From the NCBI GenBank assembly GCA_020072965.1, contig JAIQFY010000021.1:16424-80423 (forward strand): 64,000 bases of DNA. The letters are read 5' to 3'. Positions 55,068 to 63,862 of the stretch are shown here, piece by piece (position 1 is the stretch's first letter; every line of letters begins with the position of its first letter). The stretch is from Terriglobia bacterium. GTDB taxonomy: Bacteria > Acidobacteriota > Terriglobia > JAIQFV01. The notes beneath the pieces were generated by a model that was given only the letters and a program-made list of their open reading frames with translations, did no database searches and was not told where the DNA came from. The position numbers were made by a program, and so were the translations under genes.

Positions 55068-56657
55068 TTATCTTGTCTGGGCAGCGCGTTGGACGGTCTG
55101 GGCTTCATCGACGCGCCCCTCTCCCAACTTCTTTTCAAAGCCCGGATTCAAGAAATCGATGGGGGCAGCGGCCAGCGAAAAGGCCGAACTAATCTGTCCG
55201 GGGACCAATCCTCCGACGGAGGCGCTCAATGCGGCCACCCCTGCGACCAGCGCGCTCGAAAAAGAGGTGCCGGAGGCAAGCGCATAATGTCCCCCAGGAT
55301 AGAGCGTCACCAAATTGACGCCCGGGGCAGAGAAGGAAACGTCCTTCCCATAATTTGAGAACGGGGCAATGATGTCCTGATCATCCGTTGAAGCTATCCC
55401 ATACACACCGTTATAAGCCGCAGGAAAAACATCCTTCTTAACTTCCTTGCCCTCGTTGCCCACAGAGGCAACCAGAATCACTTGATGGCTGAGGGCGTGA
55501 TGGATGGCTCGCTTCAGGACCTTTGATCCCTCCGGAAACGAAAATGACATGTTAATCACGTTCGCGCCCTGATCCGCAGCGTAGTTGATGGCACGTACTA
55601 CGTCAGAAAGAGTCCCCGCCCCGTCAGAGCCAAAGGCCTTCAGGGGTTGAATGCGGGCATTTGGCGCCACGACGTGAATTAAACCTGCGACCATCGTCCC
55701 GTGTCCGAAGTCGGGAGGTAATTGATTGAGCAACGACACGGTCGACTGGTTCAGGAGCGACACCGTGGACTGGTTCAATAGAGAGACGGTGGATTGATTC
55801 AACAAGGCGACAGTCGATTGATTCAACAACGCAACAGTCGACTGGTTCAACAACGAGACGGTGGATTGGTTCAGGAGGGATACCGTCGATTGGTTCAATA
55901 AGGAAACGGTCGATTGGTTTAAGAGTGATACAGTGGATTGGTCAAGACCAATCGCCTGATTTTGATTGAGCAATGACACCGTAGATTGATCCAGACCGGT
56001 CCATTCGCTCACATCCTGATTGTCATCGATGAAATTGTATCCAGCCATTAATACATTCTTAAGAATAGGATTTTCCGGGTCGACACCCGAATCGATATCG
56101 GCCACGACGATTCCCGTTCCGGTCGAGAGGGTATGGGCCTGGTCATTCCCGATTAAGGCGAGCGCCGGCTGATTTGCATAACTTGACTTGACGTTCGCAC
56201 CATAATAATTGGTCACCGTTGCATCATTCAACAAGGACACGGTGGATTGATTCAAGAGAGATACGGTGGACTGGTTCAGGAGAGACACGGTCGATTGATC
56301 CAGCCTTCCCACCTGGGTTGTCAAACCGCGCGGGAGGGTAAGCGCGCTATTCTGCTCGGCACTCTCCACCCCCGGGGCCTGGGAGCACCGCGTCGTCAAT
56401 TGATCACCTGAGGCGCCGTCAGTCGCTTCTATCAAAAGAGTTGACCCATCATTGATTTGTCTGACAATACGGGCTTGGCAAAATCCAAGCACGGTGTCGA
56501 TCGAAGCGTTAGCTTCCAACACGATAATGCATTGGTTCGCAGCCGCCGCTCTTGCATACCCCACACTCACCAACAAGAAAAGCACGGCGAAAACACACAG
56601 GGTTTTCTGAAAGAGACTAATCACAAACGGCGACAAAAGTCCATTCTGGGATTTCAT
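55068..56657 (-). CDS. Secreted subtilase (S8) with long QSTVSLLN repeat array
   Basis: 529 residues from ATG 56657, chosen for GAGGAGGGGG at proper spacing; six further codons upstream are open. A signal peptide (FQKTLCVFAVLFLLVSVGYA) is followed by a prodomain. The triad is DIDSGVDPENP, FGHGTMVAGLIH and ASGTSFSSALVAG. The eight-residue unit QSTVSLLN occurs three times near residues 115-145. One further copy and then nine consecutive copies lie between catalytic Asp and His (DNA 55737-55945 for the nine). Codons vary freely between units (Val by all four codons), so the amino-acid repeat is under selection rather than freshly copied. It sits between the zinc-finger protein and HD-GYP genes. 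Confidence 0.9.
   Translation of the reverse strand: MKSQNGLLSPFVISLFQKTLCVFAVLFLLVSVGYARAAAANQCIIVLEANASIDTVLGFCQARIVRQINDGSTLLIEATDGASGDQLTTRCSQAPGVESAEQNSALTLPRGLTTQVGRLDQSTVSLLNQSTVSLLNQSTVSLLNDATVTNYYGANVKSSYANQPALALIGNDQAHTLSTGTGIVVADIDSGVDPENPILKNVLMAGYNFIDDNQDVSEWTGLDQSTVSLLNQNQAIGLDQSTVSLLNQSTVSLLNQSTVSLLNQSTVSLLNQSTVALLNQSTVALLNQSTVSLLNQSTVSLLNQSTVSLLNQLPPDFGHGTMVAGLIHVVAPNARIQPLKAFGSDGAGTLSDVVRAINYAADQGANVINMSFSFPEGSKVLKRAIHHALSHQVILVASVGNEGKEVKKDVFPAAYNGVYGIASTDDQDIIAPFSNYGKDVSFSAPGVNLVTLYPGGHYALASGTSFSSALVAGVAALSASVGGLVPGQISSAFSLAAAPIDFLNPGFEKKLGEGRVDEAQTVQRAAQTR
55737..55945 (-). repeat. Nine tandem 24-bp units encoding QSTV[S/A]LLN
   Basis: In-frame coding repeat inside the S8 gene. 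Units are about 24 bases and differ from each other mostly at third codon positions. A further unit lies near 55970 and three more near 56230-56300. Not a CRISPR: there are no spacers and the frame is maintained. Confidence 0.85.
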
Positions 56658-56727
56658 GGTGATCCCCCTCCTCAAACTTGTGCTTGAAAGTAATGATCTC
56701 GGTTGTGTTTAACGTCAGGCTTCAGTG

Positions 56728-56773
56728 ACTGTGGGAGTGTGTTTCTACTGTGGGGAGTGTGTTCTTACTGTGG
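56728..56773. repeat. Short tandem repeat between zinc-finger and S8 genes
   Basis: ACTGTGGGAGTGTGTTTCT (56728-56746) is followed by ACTGTGGGGAGTGTGTTCTT (56747-56766) and a partial ACTGTGG (56767-56773), running through the stop codon of the zinc-finger gene. Two and a third copies of a roughly 20-base unit suggest a protein-binding site or slippage. Confidence 0.6.
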
Positions 56774-57418
56774 CGCCTCTTTCTCTGTATTTGCACGAAT
56801 GGTCAAGGGCACATTGGGGACGAGGATTTTCCTTGCGTTCGCCATTAGTATTTCCAGGTCGTATGATCCGCGGGGCACCACACAGAGAATAAATTCTCCA
56901 AGCTCGTTCGTATAGGTTGATTGAACGATTCGCTTGCCCTCACGCAGCATCACCTTCGAGAGGGTGAGATTCCCCGGGGGTGTGGAGTGCCGGGGCATCA
57001 ATTGACCAATGATCATGCGCTCGTGCTCATTGCTGGTTTTGTCAATCTTCAAGTCGAGCTGCAGCTCATCGGCCTGATAGAGGATCTGGCGCTCCGTGGC
57101 GGCGGGCTGGCGCACTCCGACCGGCAAGGGGTCCACAAAATTATCGAACAGCTTGTCGGCCACCGTGCAGACCAGGCTCATCACCTTGGATTTCTGCCGA
57201 CGGAATGCCTTCACAACTCCACGAACAGACGATTCCGGCGGTTCGAAGCCGCGATCTTTTTGAAGCATGGTCGACAAGCCACGGTACCAGCGAATGGCTT
57301 CCTCGCAGGATTCACAGCCCCCCTTGAGGTGCGCCTCGAACGCTTCGCGCTCCTTCCCGGCCAGGCACCCGGCAACAAATTGCGCGAAGACCTCTTCCAT
57401 GAAATGCTTATTGTCCAT
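56765..57418 (-). CDS. Zinc-finger anti-sigma-like protein with beta-sandwich tail, paralog 2
   Basis: 217 residues. EAHLKGGCESCEEAIRWYRG (residues about 28-47) has the zf-HC2-like HxxxxCxxC core. NFVDPLPVGVRQPAATERQI and LYQADELQLDLKID match the linker of the 47299-47991 protein. TYTNELGEFILCVVPRGSYD is the carboxypeptidase-regulatory-like C-terminal beta domain. No membrane helix. It lies between TPR-CHAT and S8 subtilase genes in the same order as in the second cassette, which argues for a working unit. It may bind the cassette sigma factor; proteolytic release by the CHAT protein is a hypothesis. Confidence 0.7.
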   Translation of the reverse strand: MDNKHFMEEVFAQFVAGCLAGKEREAFEAHLKGGCESCEEAIRWYRGLSTMLQKDRGFEPPESSVRGVVKAFRRQKSKVMSLVCTVADKLFDNFVDPLPVGVRQPAATERQILYQADELQLDLKIDKTSNEHERMIIGQLMPRHSTPPGNLTLSKVMLREGKRIVQSTYTNELGEFILCVVPRGSYDLEILMANARKILVPNVPLTIRANTEKEAPQ

Positions 57419-57731
57419 CCTCGATCCCTTCCGGGTTTCTACCTCTTATTACACCTGCAAGACTACTACTCGATTGCCACAACACTTTCACACTCTCCAC
57501 ACTAATAAAGTGGCTCGAATGTGAAAAACAGTGCATGCAAACGGAAACTTTTTTTGCAGAGCGAACCGGTAAATGACAAACCTGACCCTACATGGGTCAA
57601 AATGACCGCACCGTTATGGCCGAACGGCTCCCGGGGGGCACCGCGGGAGCTTTCCCTCAACCCATTCAATCTAAAGAGGCTCATGATCTCATTCAAGGCC
57701 CACATGCCCGGCATCCGCCCCCAAACGCCGA
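57419..57731. other. Intergenic region between CHAT and zinc-finger genes
   Basis: Slightly over 300 bases without a gene. GCTCCCG...CGGGAGC near 57629-57652 can form a stem about 80 bases after the CHAT stop. No T-run follows it. The remainder probably carries a promoter for the zinc-finger/S8/HD-GYP group. Confidence 0.35.
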
Positions 57732-60635
57732 TTACAGAGTTGTCTTCCCCATCAGAATAAACGGCGCCCAATAGTACGGATGTGTGTATTTCTCCTTGAT
57801 GTCTCGCATGGCAAAACAGAGACTCTGGGCGATATTCTTGTTCTGTTTCAGGTTCTTGTAAAACTCCTGCATCAGATCCGCCGTGGAACGGTCGTAGACA
57901 TTCCACAGGCTGACCAACAGGGAGCGGGCCCCGGCATATAGGAACCCCCGCACCAGGCCCACGAGTTCATCACCGCCGACGATGCGATTCATCCCCGTCC
58001 CGCAGCCGCTCAAAGTCACGAGGTCTGCATCCAGTTCAATGTTGTAGATGTCAAACAGGCTCAAATGAGACGAGCCCAGGTAGATCGATGAAAACATCGG
58101 GTTGTCATTGCGAAATACGCCATGCGAAGCGATATGTAGAATGGAAGCCTCGGCCCCCAGGGACTTGAGTTTTTCCTCCGTCGCCTCTGCTCCCACGAGG
58201 AGAGTACAATTTGACAGCAGCGCGGAGGCATCGTGGACTTCATCCAGCACGTGGGGAATCTTGGGATCCGGCACACCCATGATCAGAGAAGATGTCTTTC
58301 CGGAGGGTGGCTTGGTACTGCAGAGCTTGAAGACACTCGCACTGGGCGAGTAGGAGATACTGTGGCCTTCGATCAGATAACCGTCCCTCCCCTTGAGGGC
58401 ATGGAAGGGTACACAGTGCAGGAAATCGTGGGGGACAAAGATTAGGTCTCGCCCTGTTAGCTCTGAGGCCAACGGCTGAAACAGGGACTCATAAAGGTCG
58501 GAGAGATGCGTGTCAATCGACCTTTGAAGATAGGCGTGATGGTTGGAGACGTAGCTCGCTCCGAAGTTGAATTTGCTGAACTGATACTTGAGCAGATCGA
58601 GTTGATTCTTGACCACCGAAGCTTCCGCTAACCCGGAAATTACCTTCAGCCCCCCCCTTGTCAACAGGAAGGCAACCACCTGGTCCCGCACCAGGAAGTA
58701 CTCAATGAGCGTCTGGGATTCGGTGAGCGACTGCTGGATGCGTTCCGTCCGGACAGATACGGCACAGTGTAGGGAGGCGTATTCTTCATCTTCCGCGGGC
58801 AATTGACGAAGGACCTTAATCAATTGAGATTCGTGCTGTTGGATCGACTCGCGCAACGCGGTGATCTTGAATTCGTTCCCGGCCTTCCCCTGAGCCTCTT
58901 CGAGATTGACCTTGCTGTAAAACCAGTTCAACTCCTGCCGGAGTTGATGCAGGTGATCAATAATTTCGCTGCTGGGAGTTCTCGCCCGACGAACCTGGCC
59001 CACTCCCGAGGAGAGCAGGTCCACCAACGCCCGCGACTTCGAGCGTTCCACAAAACCGTAAGCCTCAGCCACTCCGGCCGCACGGGGACGGTCCAAGTTG
59101 AGAGTCACCAATCGTTCATAAACCGACTGCTTGTCTTTGAAGAACATGATCTTCAATTCATCAGCCATAATGTTGCCGCGCATCGTCTCGAGGACGGAGA
59201 GGGCCTGGAGGTAGCTCTTCTCTGCCCGCCCGAGATCACCGACCGCTTCCTGTGCCAGTCCCAGCGTGTAATGGCTCTGATAATTCAACCAGGGGGCGTT
59301 GACCCTTCCTAGCCTCTCCGTGGCCCCCCGGGCCCACTGTTCGGCCTGGGGCGCCTCGCCGAGCCCCAGGGAGATCTTGGCCATGAGTACTTCCGCAAAA
59401 ACCGCCTTCGCCACAAGCTGTTGGGACTCGAAGTGTTCCAGCGCAGTCCGGCATAGATTCAAGGCCTCAAAGTGACGGCCCGTCGAATAGAAGATCGTGG
59501 CTTTGTACAAATCCACCATCGCCATCCACACGAGGTTGTTTTCTGCCTCAAACAGGGACCGTGCCTGGTCAAACATCTCGAGGGCTTTGAACAATTCCTG
59601 TATCTGCGTGCGCGCCGTGGCCGCGATGGTGATGGCCTTGGCGCGTTCGTAACGCATCCCGATCTGGAGAAACCTCTCGGCCGCACGCTCACTCAGTTCA
59701 ATGGCATCTCGCGATAGATTCAATTCAAGATAGATCTCGGATTGGTCGAGGTCGCATAAGGCGAGGTGCTGGAGGTTGTTCCGCTCCTTGAAAGAAACTG
59801 CGGCTGCGGAAAGCATTTCCAGCGCCCGGGTGTATTGACCGCGGAGATAATAAAGGTAAGCAATATTGTAATCCGCCTGCGCCACCAGGAGAGGCATTTG
59901 ATGCTCCTCGCAGAGGGCACGCGCTTCCTGGTAACTCTTGAGAGCATCTTCGAAGCGGTTCAAGACGATCAGGCAAGTGGCCCGGTTGCTCTTGATCCCG
60001 GCAATCGCTTCGTAGTCATCGCCGTTTCCCAAAGCTTCAAGGGCGTGGTCGTAACACTCGATCGCTTCCTGAAATCGATCCAGCCGATGATAGAGATTGC
60101 CGCGGTTGACTTCGAGCCGTGCCAGACGGATGGTATCGTGATGCCGCTCAAAGATCTCTTTGGCCCGCTCGGCCTCCAGAAGACCAATGGCGTACTCGCC
60201 CAGATAAAAAACGACCCCGACCGAGGAGGACAGCGTTCGCGCAAGTTCGATCTCGTCTCCCAGGGATTCAAACCTCTGAATGGAATCCCGGTAGTGGCCC
60301 GCCGCTGCGCCGTAATTTCCACTCACCTGCTCGGCGTTCCCCAAGGCACGCTCCGCCAGGGCCATCGCTCTTGGATCTCCCAATCGAGTGGCCGCGCCAC
60401 TGGCTGCCTTTGCAAGGCGCATCGTCGCCTCACAATCTCGTCGGCTGTATCGAATGACTTCCTGTGCGAGATGTTCGACGAGGGGAAGATCAATCTTGTC
60501 CGGCCAACGCGCCGGCGGGTCCGCCATCTCTTCCGGGGAGGCAGAGTTGACAATCTGCTCTACCCATTCATCGGTCGAAAGGGCCGGAACCGAGACTTCT
60601 GAGGGAGACATTGAGCTGTTAACTGAGATCTTCAT
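57732..60635 (-). CDS. Cytoplasmic TPR-CHAT caspase-like protein, paralog 2
   Basis: 967 residues, no signal peptide. TPR units run from about residue 80 to 470 (for example LARLEVNRGNLYHRLDRFQE and QADYNIAYLYYLRGQYTRAL), then a helical linker and a CHAT domain. The dyad is HIASHG (His near 838) and LSGCGTG (Cys near 877), followed by GGDELVGLVRGFLYAGARSL. It overlaps the upstream ECF sigma gene by 17 bases, so the two are translationally coupled, as in the neighbouring cassette. ATG 60617 (MSPSEV) is an alternative start. CHAT domains are caspase-like peptidases. The target is unknown, with the sigma factor, zinc-finger protein or subtilase encoded beside it as candidates. Confidence 0.92.
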   Translation of the reverse strand: MKISVNSSMSPSEVSVPALSTDEWVEQIVNSASPEEMADPPARWPDKIDLPLVEHLAQEVIRYSRRDCEATMRLAKAASGAATRLGDPRAMALAERALGNAEQVSGNYGAAAGHYRDSIQRFESLGDEIELARTLSSSVGVVFYLGEYAIGLLEAERAKEIFERHHDTIRLARLEVNRGNLYHRLDRFQEAIECYDHALEALGNGDDYEAIAGIKSNRATCLIVLNRFEDALKSYQEARALCEEHQMPLLVAQADYNIAYLYYLRGQYTRALEMLSAAAVSFKERNNLQHLALCDLDQSEIYLELNLSRDAIELSERAAERFLQIGMRYERAKAITIAATARTQIQELFKALEMFDQARSLFEAENNLVWMAMVDLYKATIFYSTGRHFEALNLCRTALEHFESQQLVAKAVFAEVLMAKISLGLGEAPQAEQWARGATERLGRVNAPWLNYQSHYTLGLAQEAVGDLGRAEKSYLQALSVLETMRGNIMADELKIMFFKDKQSVYERLVTLNLDRPRAAGVAEAYGFVERSKSRALVDLLSSGVGQVRRARTPSSEIIDHLHQLRQELNWFYSKVNLEEAQGKAGNEFKITALRESIQQHESQLIKVLRQLPAEDEEYASLHCAVSVRTERIQQSLTESQTLIEYFLVRDQVVAFLLTRGGLKVISGLAEASVVKNQLDLLKYQFSKFNFGASYVSNHHAYLQRSIDTHLSDLYESLFQPLASELTGRDLIFVPHDFLHCVPFHALKGRDGYLIEGHSISYSPSASVFKLCSTKPPSGKTSSLIMGVPDPKIPHVLDEVHDASALLSNCTLLVGAEATEEKLKSLGAEASILHIASHGVFRNDNPMFSSIYLGSSHLSLFDIYNIELDADLVTLSGCGTGMNRIVGGDELVGLVRGFLYAGARSLLVSLWNVYDRSTADLMQEFYKNLKQNKNIAQSLCFAMRDIKEKYTHPYYWAPFILMGKTTL

Positions 60636-61275
60636 GGCTTGATTTCTTCAATCCACCCGCCTCGCCCAGCGTAAGGCCCGCGCCCCCCAGGATGTCCTTC
60701 AACTTCTCCAGGCAGCGGTCGCGTGCCGGCCCGATGCTGTTGCTGGAGACCCCGAACCGCTTGGCGATTTCAGAGTACGAAAGGCGGGGCTCATCAAAAA
60801 AGAGGTGCTGGATCAGGGTGGCGCACCGTAGTGGGAGTTTCTTCATCGCCTCTCGAATGACCTGCTCCTGCTCCACCTCCAGGGAAATCCGGGAGATATC
60901 CAATCGCCCATCCACCACGCGGTCCGCCTCCCCCTCAGAGAGCGTGACCGCCTCGCGACTCATCTTCTCCCGCAAATCGATGCATTTGCGGACCGTCACC
61001 GTAATCAGCCAGGTCTTCAATTTGGTGGAGTCCCGCAGGCTGCCGAGGCTTTCAAGCAAATCCAGGCAGACCGATTGAAAAATGTCGGCGGCATCGCTGG
61101 ACTGATAGCCGTTCTTGATGGGAATGGAGTAAATCAACCGTTTATACCTCTCGACAAGACACTCCCATGCTAACTCTTCCCCGTTCAGGCACCTCCGGAT
61201 CAGCTCCTGGTCGTCCGCGGCCGATCCGGGGGTCGTCGATTTCAGTGTTTCAAATACAGTTGCTCGGAGTTCCAT
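60619..61275 (-). CDS. ECF-type sigma factor coupled to TPR-CHAT, paralog 2
   Basis: 218 residues. Region 2: WECLVERYKRLIYSIPIKNG, DAADIFQSVCLDLLESLGSL, LKTWLITVTVRKCIDLREKM. Region 4: LPLRCATLIQHLFFDEPRLS, YSEIAKRFGVSSNSIGPARD. It is closely similar to the 53233-53823 sigma factor, including the linker length. The start overlaps the end of the ABC solute-binding protein gene by 34 bases and its end overlaps the CHAT start by 17, so three genes are chained. It likely activates the promoters of this cassette. Confidence 0.9.
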   Translation of the reverse strand: MELRATVFETLKSTTPGSAADDQELIRRCLNGEELAWECLVERYKRLIYSIPIKNGYQSSDAADIFQSVCLDLLESLGSLRDSTKLKTWLITVTVRKCIDLREKMSREAVTLSEGEADRVVDGRLDISRISLEVEQEQVIREAMKKLPLRCATLIQHLFFDEPRLSYSEIAKRFGVSSNSIGPARDRCLEKLKDILGGAGLTLGEAGGLKKSSHEDLS

Positions 61276-63083
61276 AAGGCATAGGGCGCGATGACCACCG
61301 GCTGCAAATTCCCGATCTGTTTCTTCATGGCGACCACAACATCACGGCTGATCAGGGGAATGATCGGCAATTCCTCGGAGACGATCTTTTGAACTTCATC
61401 GTAAGCCTTCTTGCGGGCAGCCCGCTGGGCCGTGGTCATCTGTTCCTTCATCAAGGTGTCAATCCGGGCTTCCCACGCCGTCGAGGGCTTCTCTTCGCCG
61501 ACATGCCAGACGTGAAGGGGCCCGCTCGAAAGCCACACATTCATTTCGGCCCCGGGATCATCATCGCCACCCCCCAGTTCCATGATGACAGCGTCATAGT
61601 CGAAGGACTGCGTCAGTTTCCCCACTAGGGCGTTGAATTCCACAGCTTGAAGCTTCACCTGGATTCCCAGTGGCTGCAGGTCGGACTGGATGAGACTGGA
61701 GACCCTAGTCCGCTCCCGGTTGTCCGCATTGGTCACCAGGGTAAATTCGACCGGCGCGCCGGAGGGAGACCGCAGGACTCCATCGCTGGACGGTACGCGA
61801 AAGCCCGCCTGGGAGAGCAGTTCCCGCGCCCGGCTGAGATTCAAGTCGTACCGCACGATCTTCGGGTTGAACCAGAACTTATTGCTGGGACTGGTTTGTG
61901 CAAAAATCTCGTGCGCGGTCCCGTGGTACACCAGCTTAATGATGGAGGACCGATCTATCGCATAGGCGATGGCACGCCGAAAATTGACGTTGGAAAACCA
62001 GCCTTCCTTTTCCGGATCCACATAGGGTTTTTGCGTAGCGGGGTTCACACTGTTGTTCAGATTGAATCCAAGGAAAAGGTATTGCAGGCTGGGCCCGGCA
62101 TTGATGAGGGAGATTCCCTTGTCCGCCTCCGATTTTTTCAGGAATTCATAATCGGTGGGGAGCACCTTATCAAGCAGGTCGATATCGCCGCTGACCAGCC
62201 GCAAGGTGGCAGCATTTTGGTCCGGCAGCACCTCAAAGAGGAGTTCATCGAGATAAGGCAGCGGATTTTTTCGGCCGTCGACCTTCCAGTAATGGGGATT
62301 GCGTTCCAGGATCACGCGCTGTCCCGGGACAACTTTCTGCAGACGAAAAGGGCCTAATCCGGCCACGTTTTTGGGGTCCTCGGCCAGCGTCCACATCTTT
62401 TCAAAGCGCCCTTCCCGATAAGCGCTCTCGAGCAGGTGTCGAGGCAGGATCCCAATAACGTCGAATGCCCGCTCGGCAGGCCCGTGGGCTTGTGGAAACG
62501 TGAATCGCACCGTCAACGGCCCCAGTTTTTCCACCTTCAAGGGTTGACCGTTGATGGTCAAAAGCGCCCGCTGCGTGGAGTTGACTTTGGGGTCGAGGTA
62601 GACCTGGAAGGTGAAGACCACATCATCCGCATCAAATGAATGGCCATCCGAGAAATGGACCCCTTCCCGCAAGCGCATGGTATACACAAGCCCGTCCTTG
62701 GAGACCTGCCAGGACTTGGCTAAGGCGGGCTCAATCTGCTGCGTCGCGCGATTGAGGTGAATCAGATCTCCCAGAAGTTGATAGGTCACCTGACGAGACG
62801 CACTATCGTTCGCGATCACCCAGTTGAAGGACCGTGGGGCCGCCGTGATTCCTACCACGAGGCGACCTCCCCGCTGCCCCTGCACATTGAGAACCGCTGC
62901 GTCTTTGGAAATACCGGTCCCAGACTGGGTTCGTGGCTGGGCGACGAACCGGGAGCACACGCCTGATCCAAGACCCAGGCACAACATCACAACTAGAAAG
63001 AGCCGACGCGACACCCGCCCCGCGGGCGACTTGCCTGCATGGGGATTCCTCCCCGCTCCTTTGTTACTCAGTTTTGTCTCCAT
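61242..63083 (-). CDS. ABC transporter solute-binding protein, peptide/nickel type (SBP_bac_5)
   Basis: 613 residues from ATG 63083, with AGAGGG upstream; the frame is open 38 codons further, but that part lacks coding character. A basic start and hydrophobic segment (RRLFLVVMLCLGLGSGVC) form an export signal with no proper lipobox. TYQLLGDLIHLN, ALAKSWQVSKDGLVYTMRLR and GVHFSDGHSFDADDVVFTF are classical family-5 solute-binding motifs (oligopeptides, nickel, other small ligands). No permease or ATPase genes of the transporter are in the window, so it is an orphan. Its end overlaps the ECF sigma gene by 34 bases, suggesting a ligand-sensing role for the cassette; this is inference. Confidence 0.87.
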   Translation of the reverse strand: METKLSNKGAGRNPHAGKSPAGRVSRRLFLVVMLCLGLGSGVCSRFVAQPRTQSGTGISKDAAVLNVQGQRGGRLVVGITAAPRSFNWVIANDSASRQVTYQLLGDLIHLNRATQQIEPALAKSWQVSKDGLVYTMRLREGVHFSDGHSFDADDVVFTFQVYLDPKVNSTQRALLTINGQPLKVEKLGPLTVRFTFPQAHGPAERAFDVIGILPRHLLESAYREGRFEKMWTLAEDPKNVAGLGPFRLQKVVPGQRVILERNPHYWKVDGRKNPLPYLDELLFEVLPDQNAATLRLVSGDIDLLDKVLPTDYEFLKKSEADKGISLINAGPSLQYLFLGFNLNNSVNPATQKPYVDPEKEGWFSNVNFRRAIAYAIDRSSIIKLVYHGTAHEIFAQTSPSNKFWFNPKIVRYDLNLSRARELLSQAGFRVPSSDGVLRSPSGAPVEFTLVTNADNRERTRVSSLIQSDLQPLGIQVKLQAVEFNALVGKLTQSFDYDAVIMELGGGDDDPGAEMNVWLSSGPLHVWHVGEEKPSTAWEARIDTLMKEQMTTAQRAARKKAYDEVQKIVSEELPIIPLISRDVVVAMKKQIGNLQPVVIAPYALWNSEQLYLKH

Positions 63084-63862
63084 AGATTTTGTCCCTCTGG
63101 AAAGACACGAGAATGGAAGTTCGCAGTTCAATCTGAAGCGCTGCGCTTCGGGCGCCTGGTTTCCTTGAATCGCCCGGAGGCTTTTTTCCCGCGCCAAAGA
63201 GTATTTTCACAGAGTTGAACGATGAAGATTCCCCTCTCGAAGCAGCAGAGGGACACTTGTAATGAGCCCGGCGGCATTTCCTTCCTCTTCCCGGGTCCCC
63301 ACGGGTTTACCGGCTCTCAATAATCTGCACAGACTTCTTCACCGAGCGCCCGAGGCAGGGATAACCCAGGAGGTTTCCGTGAAATTGCCGGGCACCCTGT
63401 TCAATGGAACTCTTCGGCTAAATTGAAGAAATTGTTTAGCAATTTAAACGAAATCAGGACCGGTTCACCTTTGATTTTCCCATTCCAGCCGTTTGAGGTC
63501 AGGGGATCCGGTCTGGCGGCAAGTCATCGTTCTGGTGTGGTCTCAGGCGATGCGGACAGGTACTTAACTCCGACACCCACCTTTTAACGGTCATTCCACA
63601 ATTTCTGCAAGCAAAAAATAATTTACCCTTCTTCCCGGTATCATTCGTGTCCTCAACAACAACGAATGGTTCAGGGTTTCTATTGTAGTCGGAGCGAGCC
63701 TCTGTGCGCAGGTATTTTATTGCACCCTGGGGAGATAAGAGTTAGAGACCCCCGGCGCCGGAGTGAAAAACACTACAAGGAACATTGAGACCGAGGCCCA
63801 AAGTTATTGTTCCTGACTGCGCCCTGAATGGGATTCTCATCTAGCTTGCCGTTTCTGCTCTC
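63084..63862. other. Intergenic region between solute-binding protein gene and group II intron
   Basis: No gene found in about 780 bases. The part near 63084-63250 should contain the promoter for the solute-binding protein/sigma/CHAT operon. The rest shows no repeat I recognise. Confidence 0.4.

Noticed and set aside
55737..55945. Regular 24-bp repeats that look like a repeat array
   Set aside because: They are in frame within a subtilase gene, have no spacers and vary at silent positions, so they are a coding repeat rather than CRISPR.
59766..60602. 278-codon plus-strand frame
   Set aside because: It lies wholly opposite the second TPR-CHAT gene and has no motif; an antisense shadow.
50330..61275. 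Craspase/type III-E CRISPR system
   Set aside because: TPR-CHAT and ECF sigma are present, but no gRAMP effector, Csx30/31-like gene or CRISPR array is in the window.
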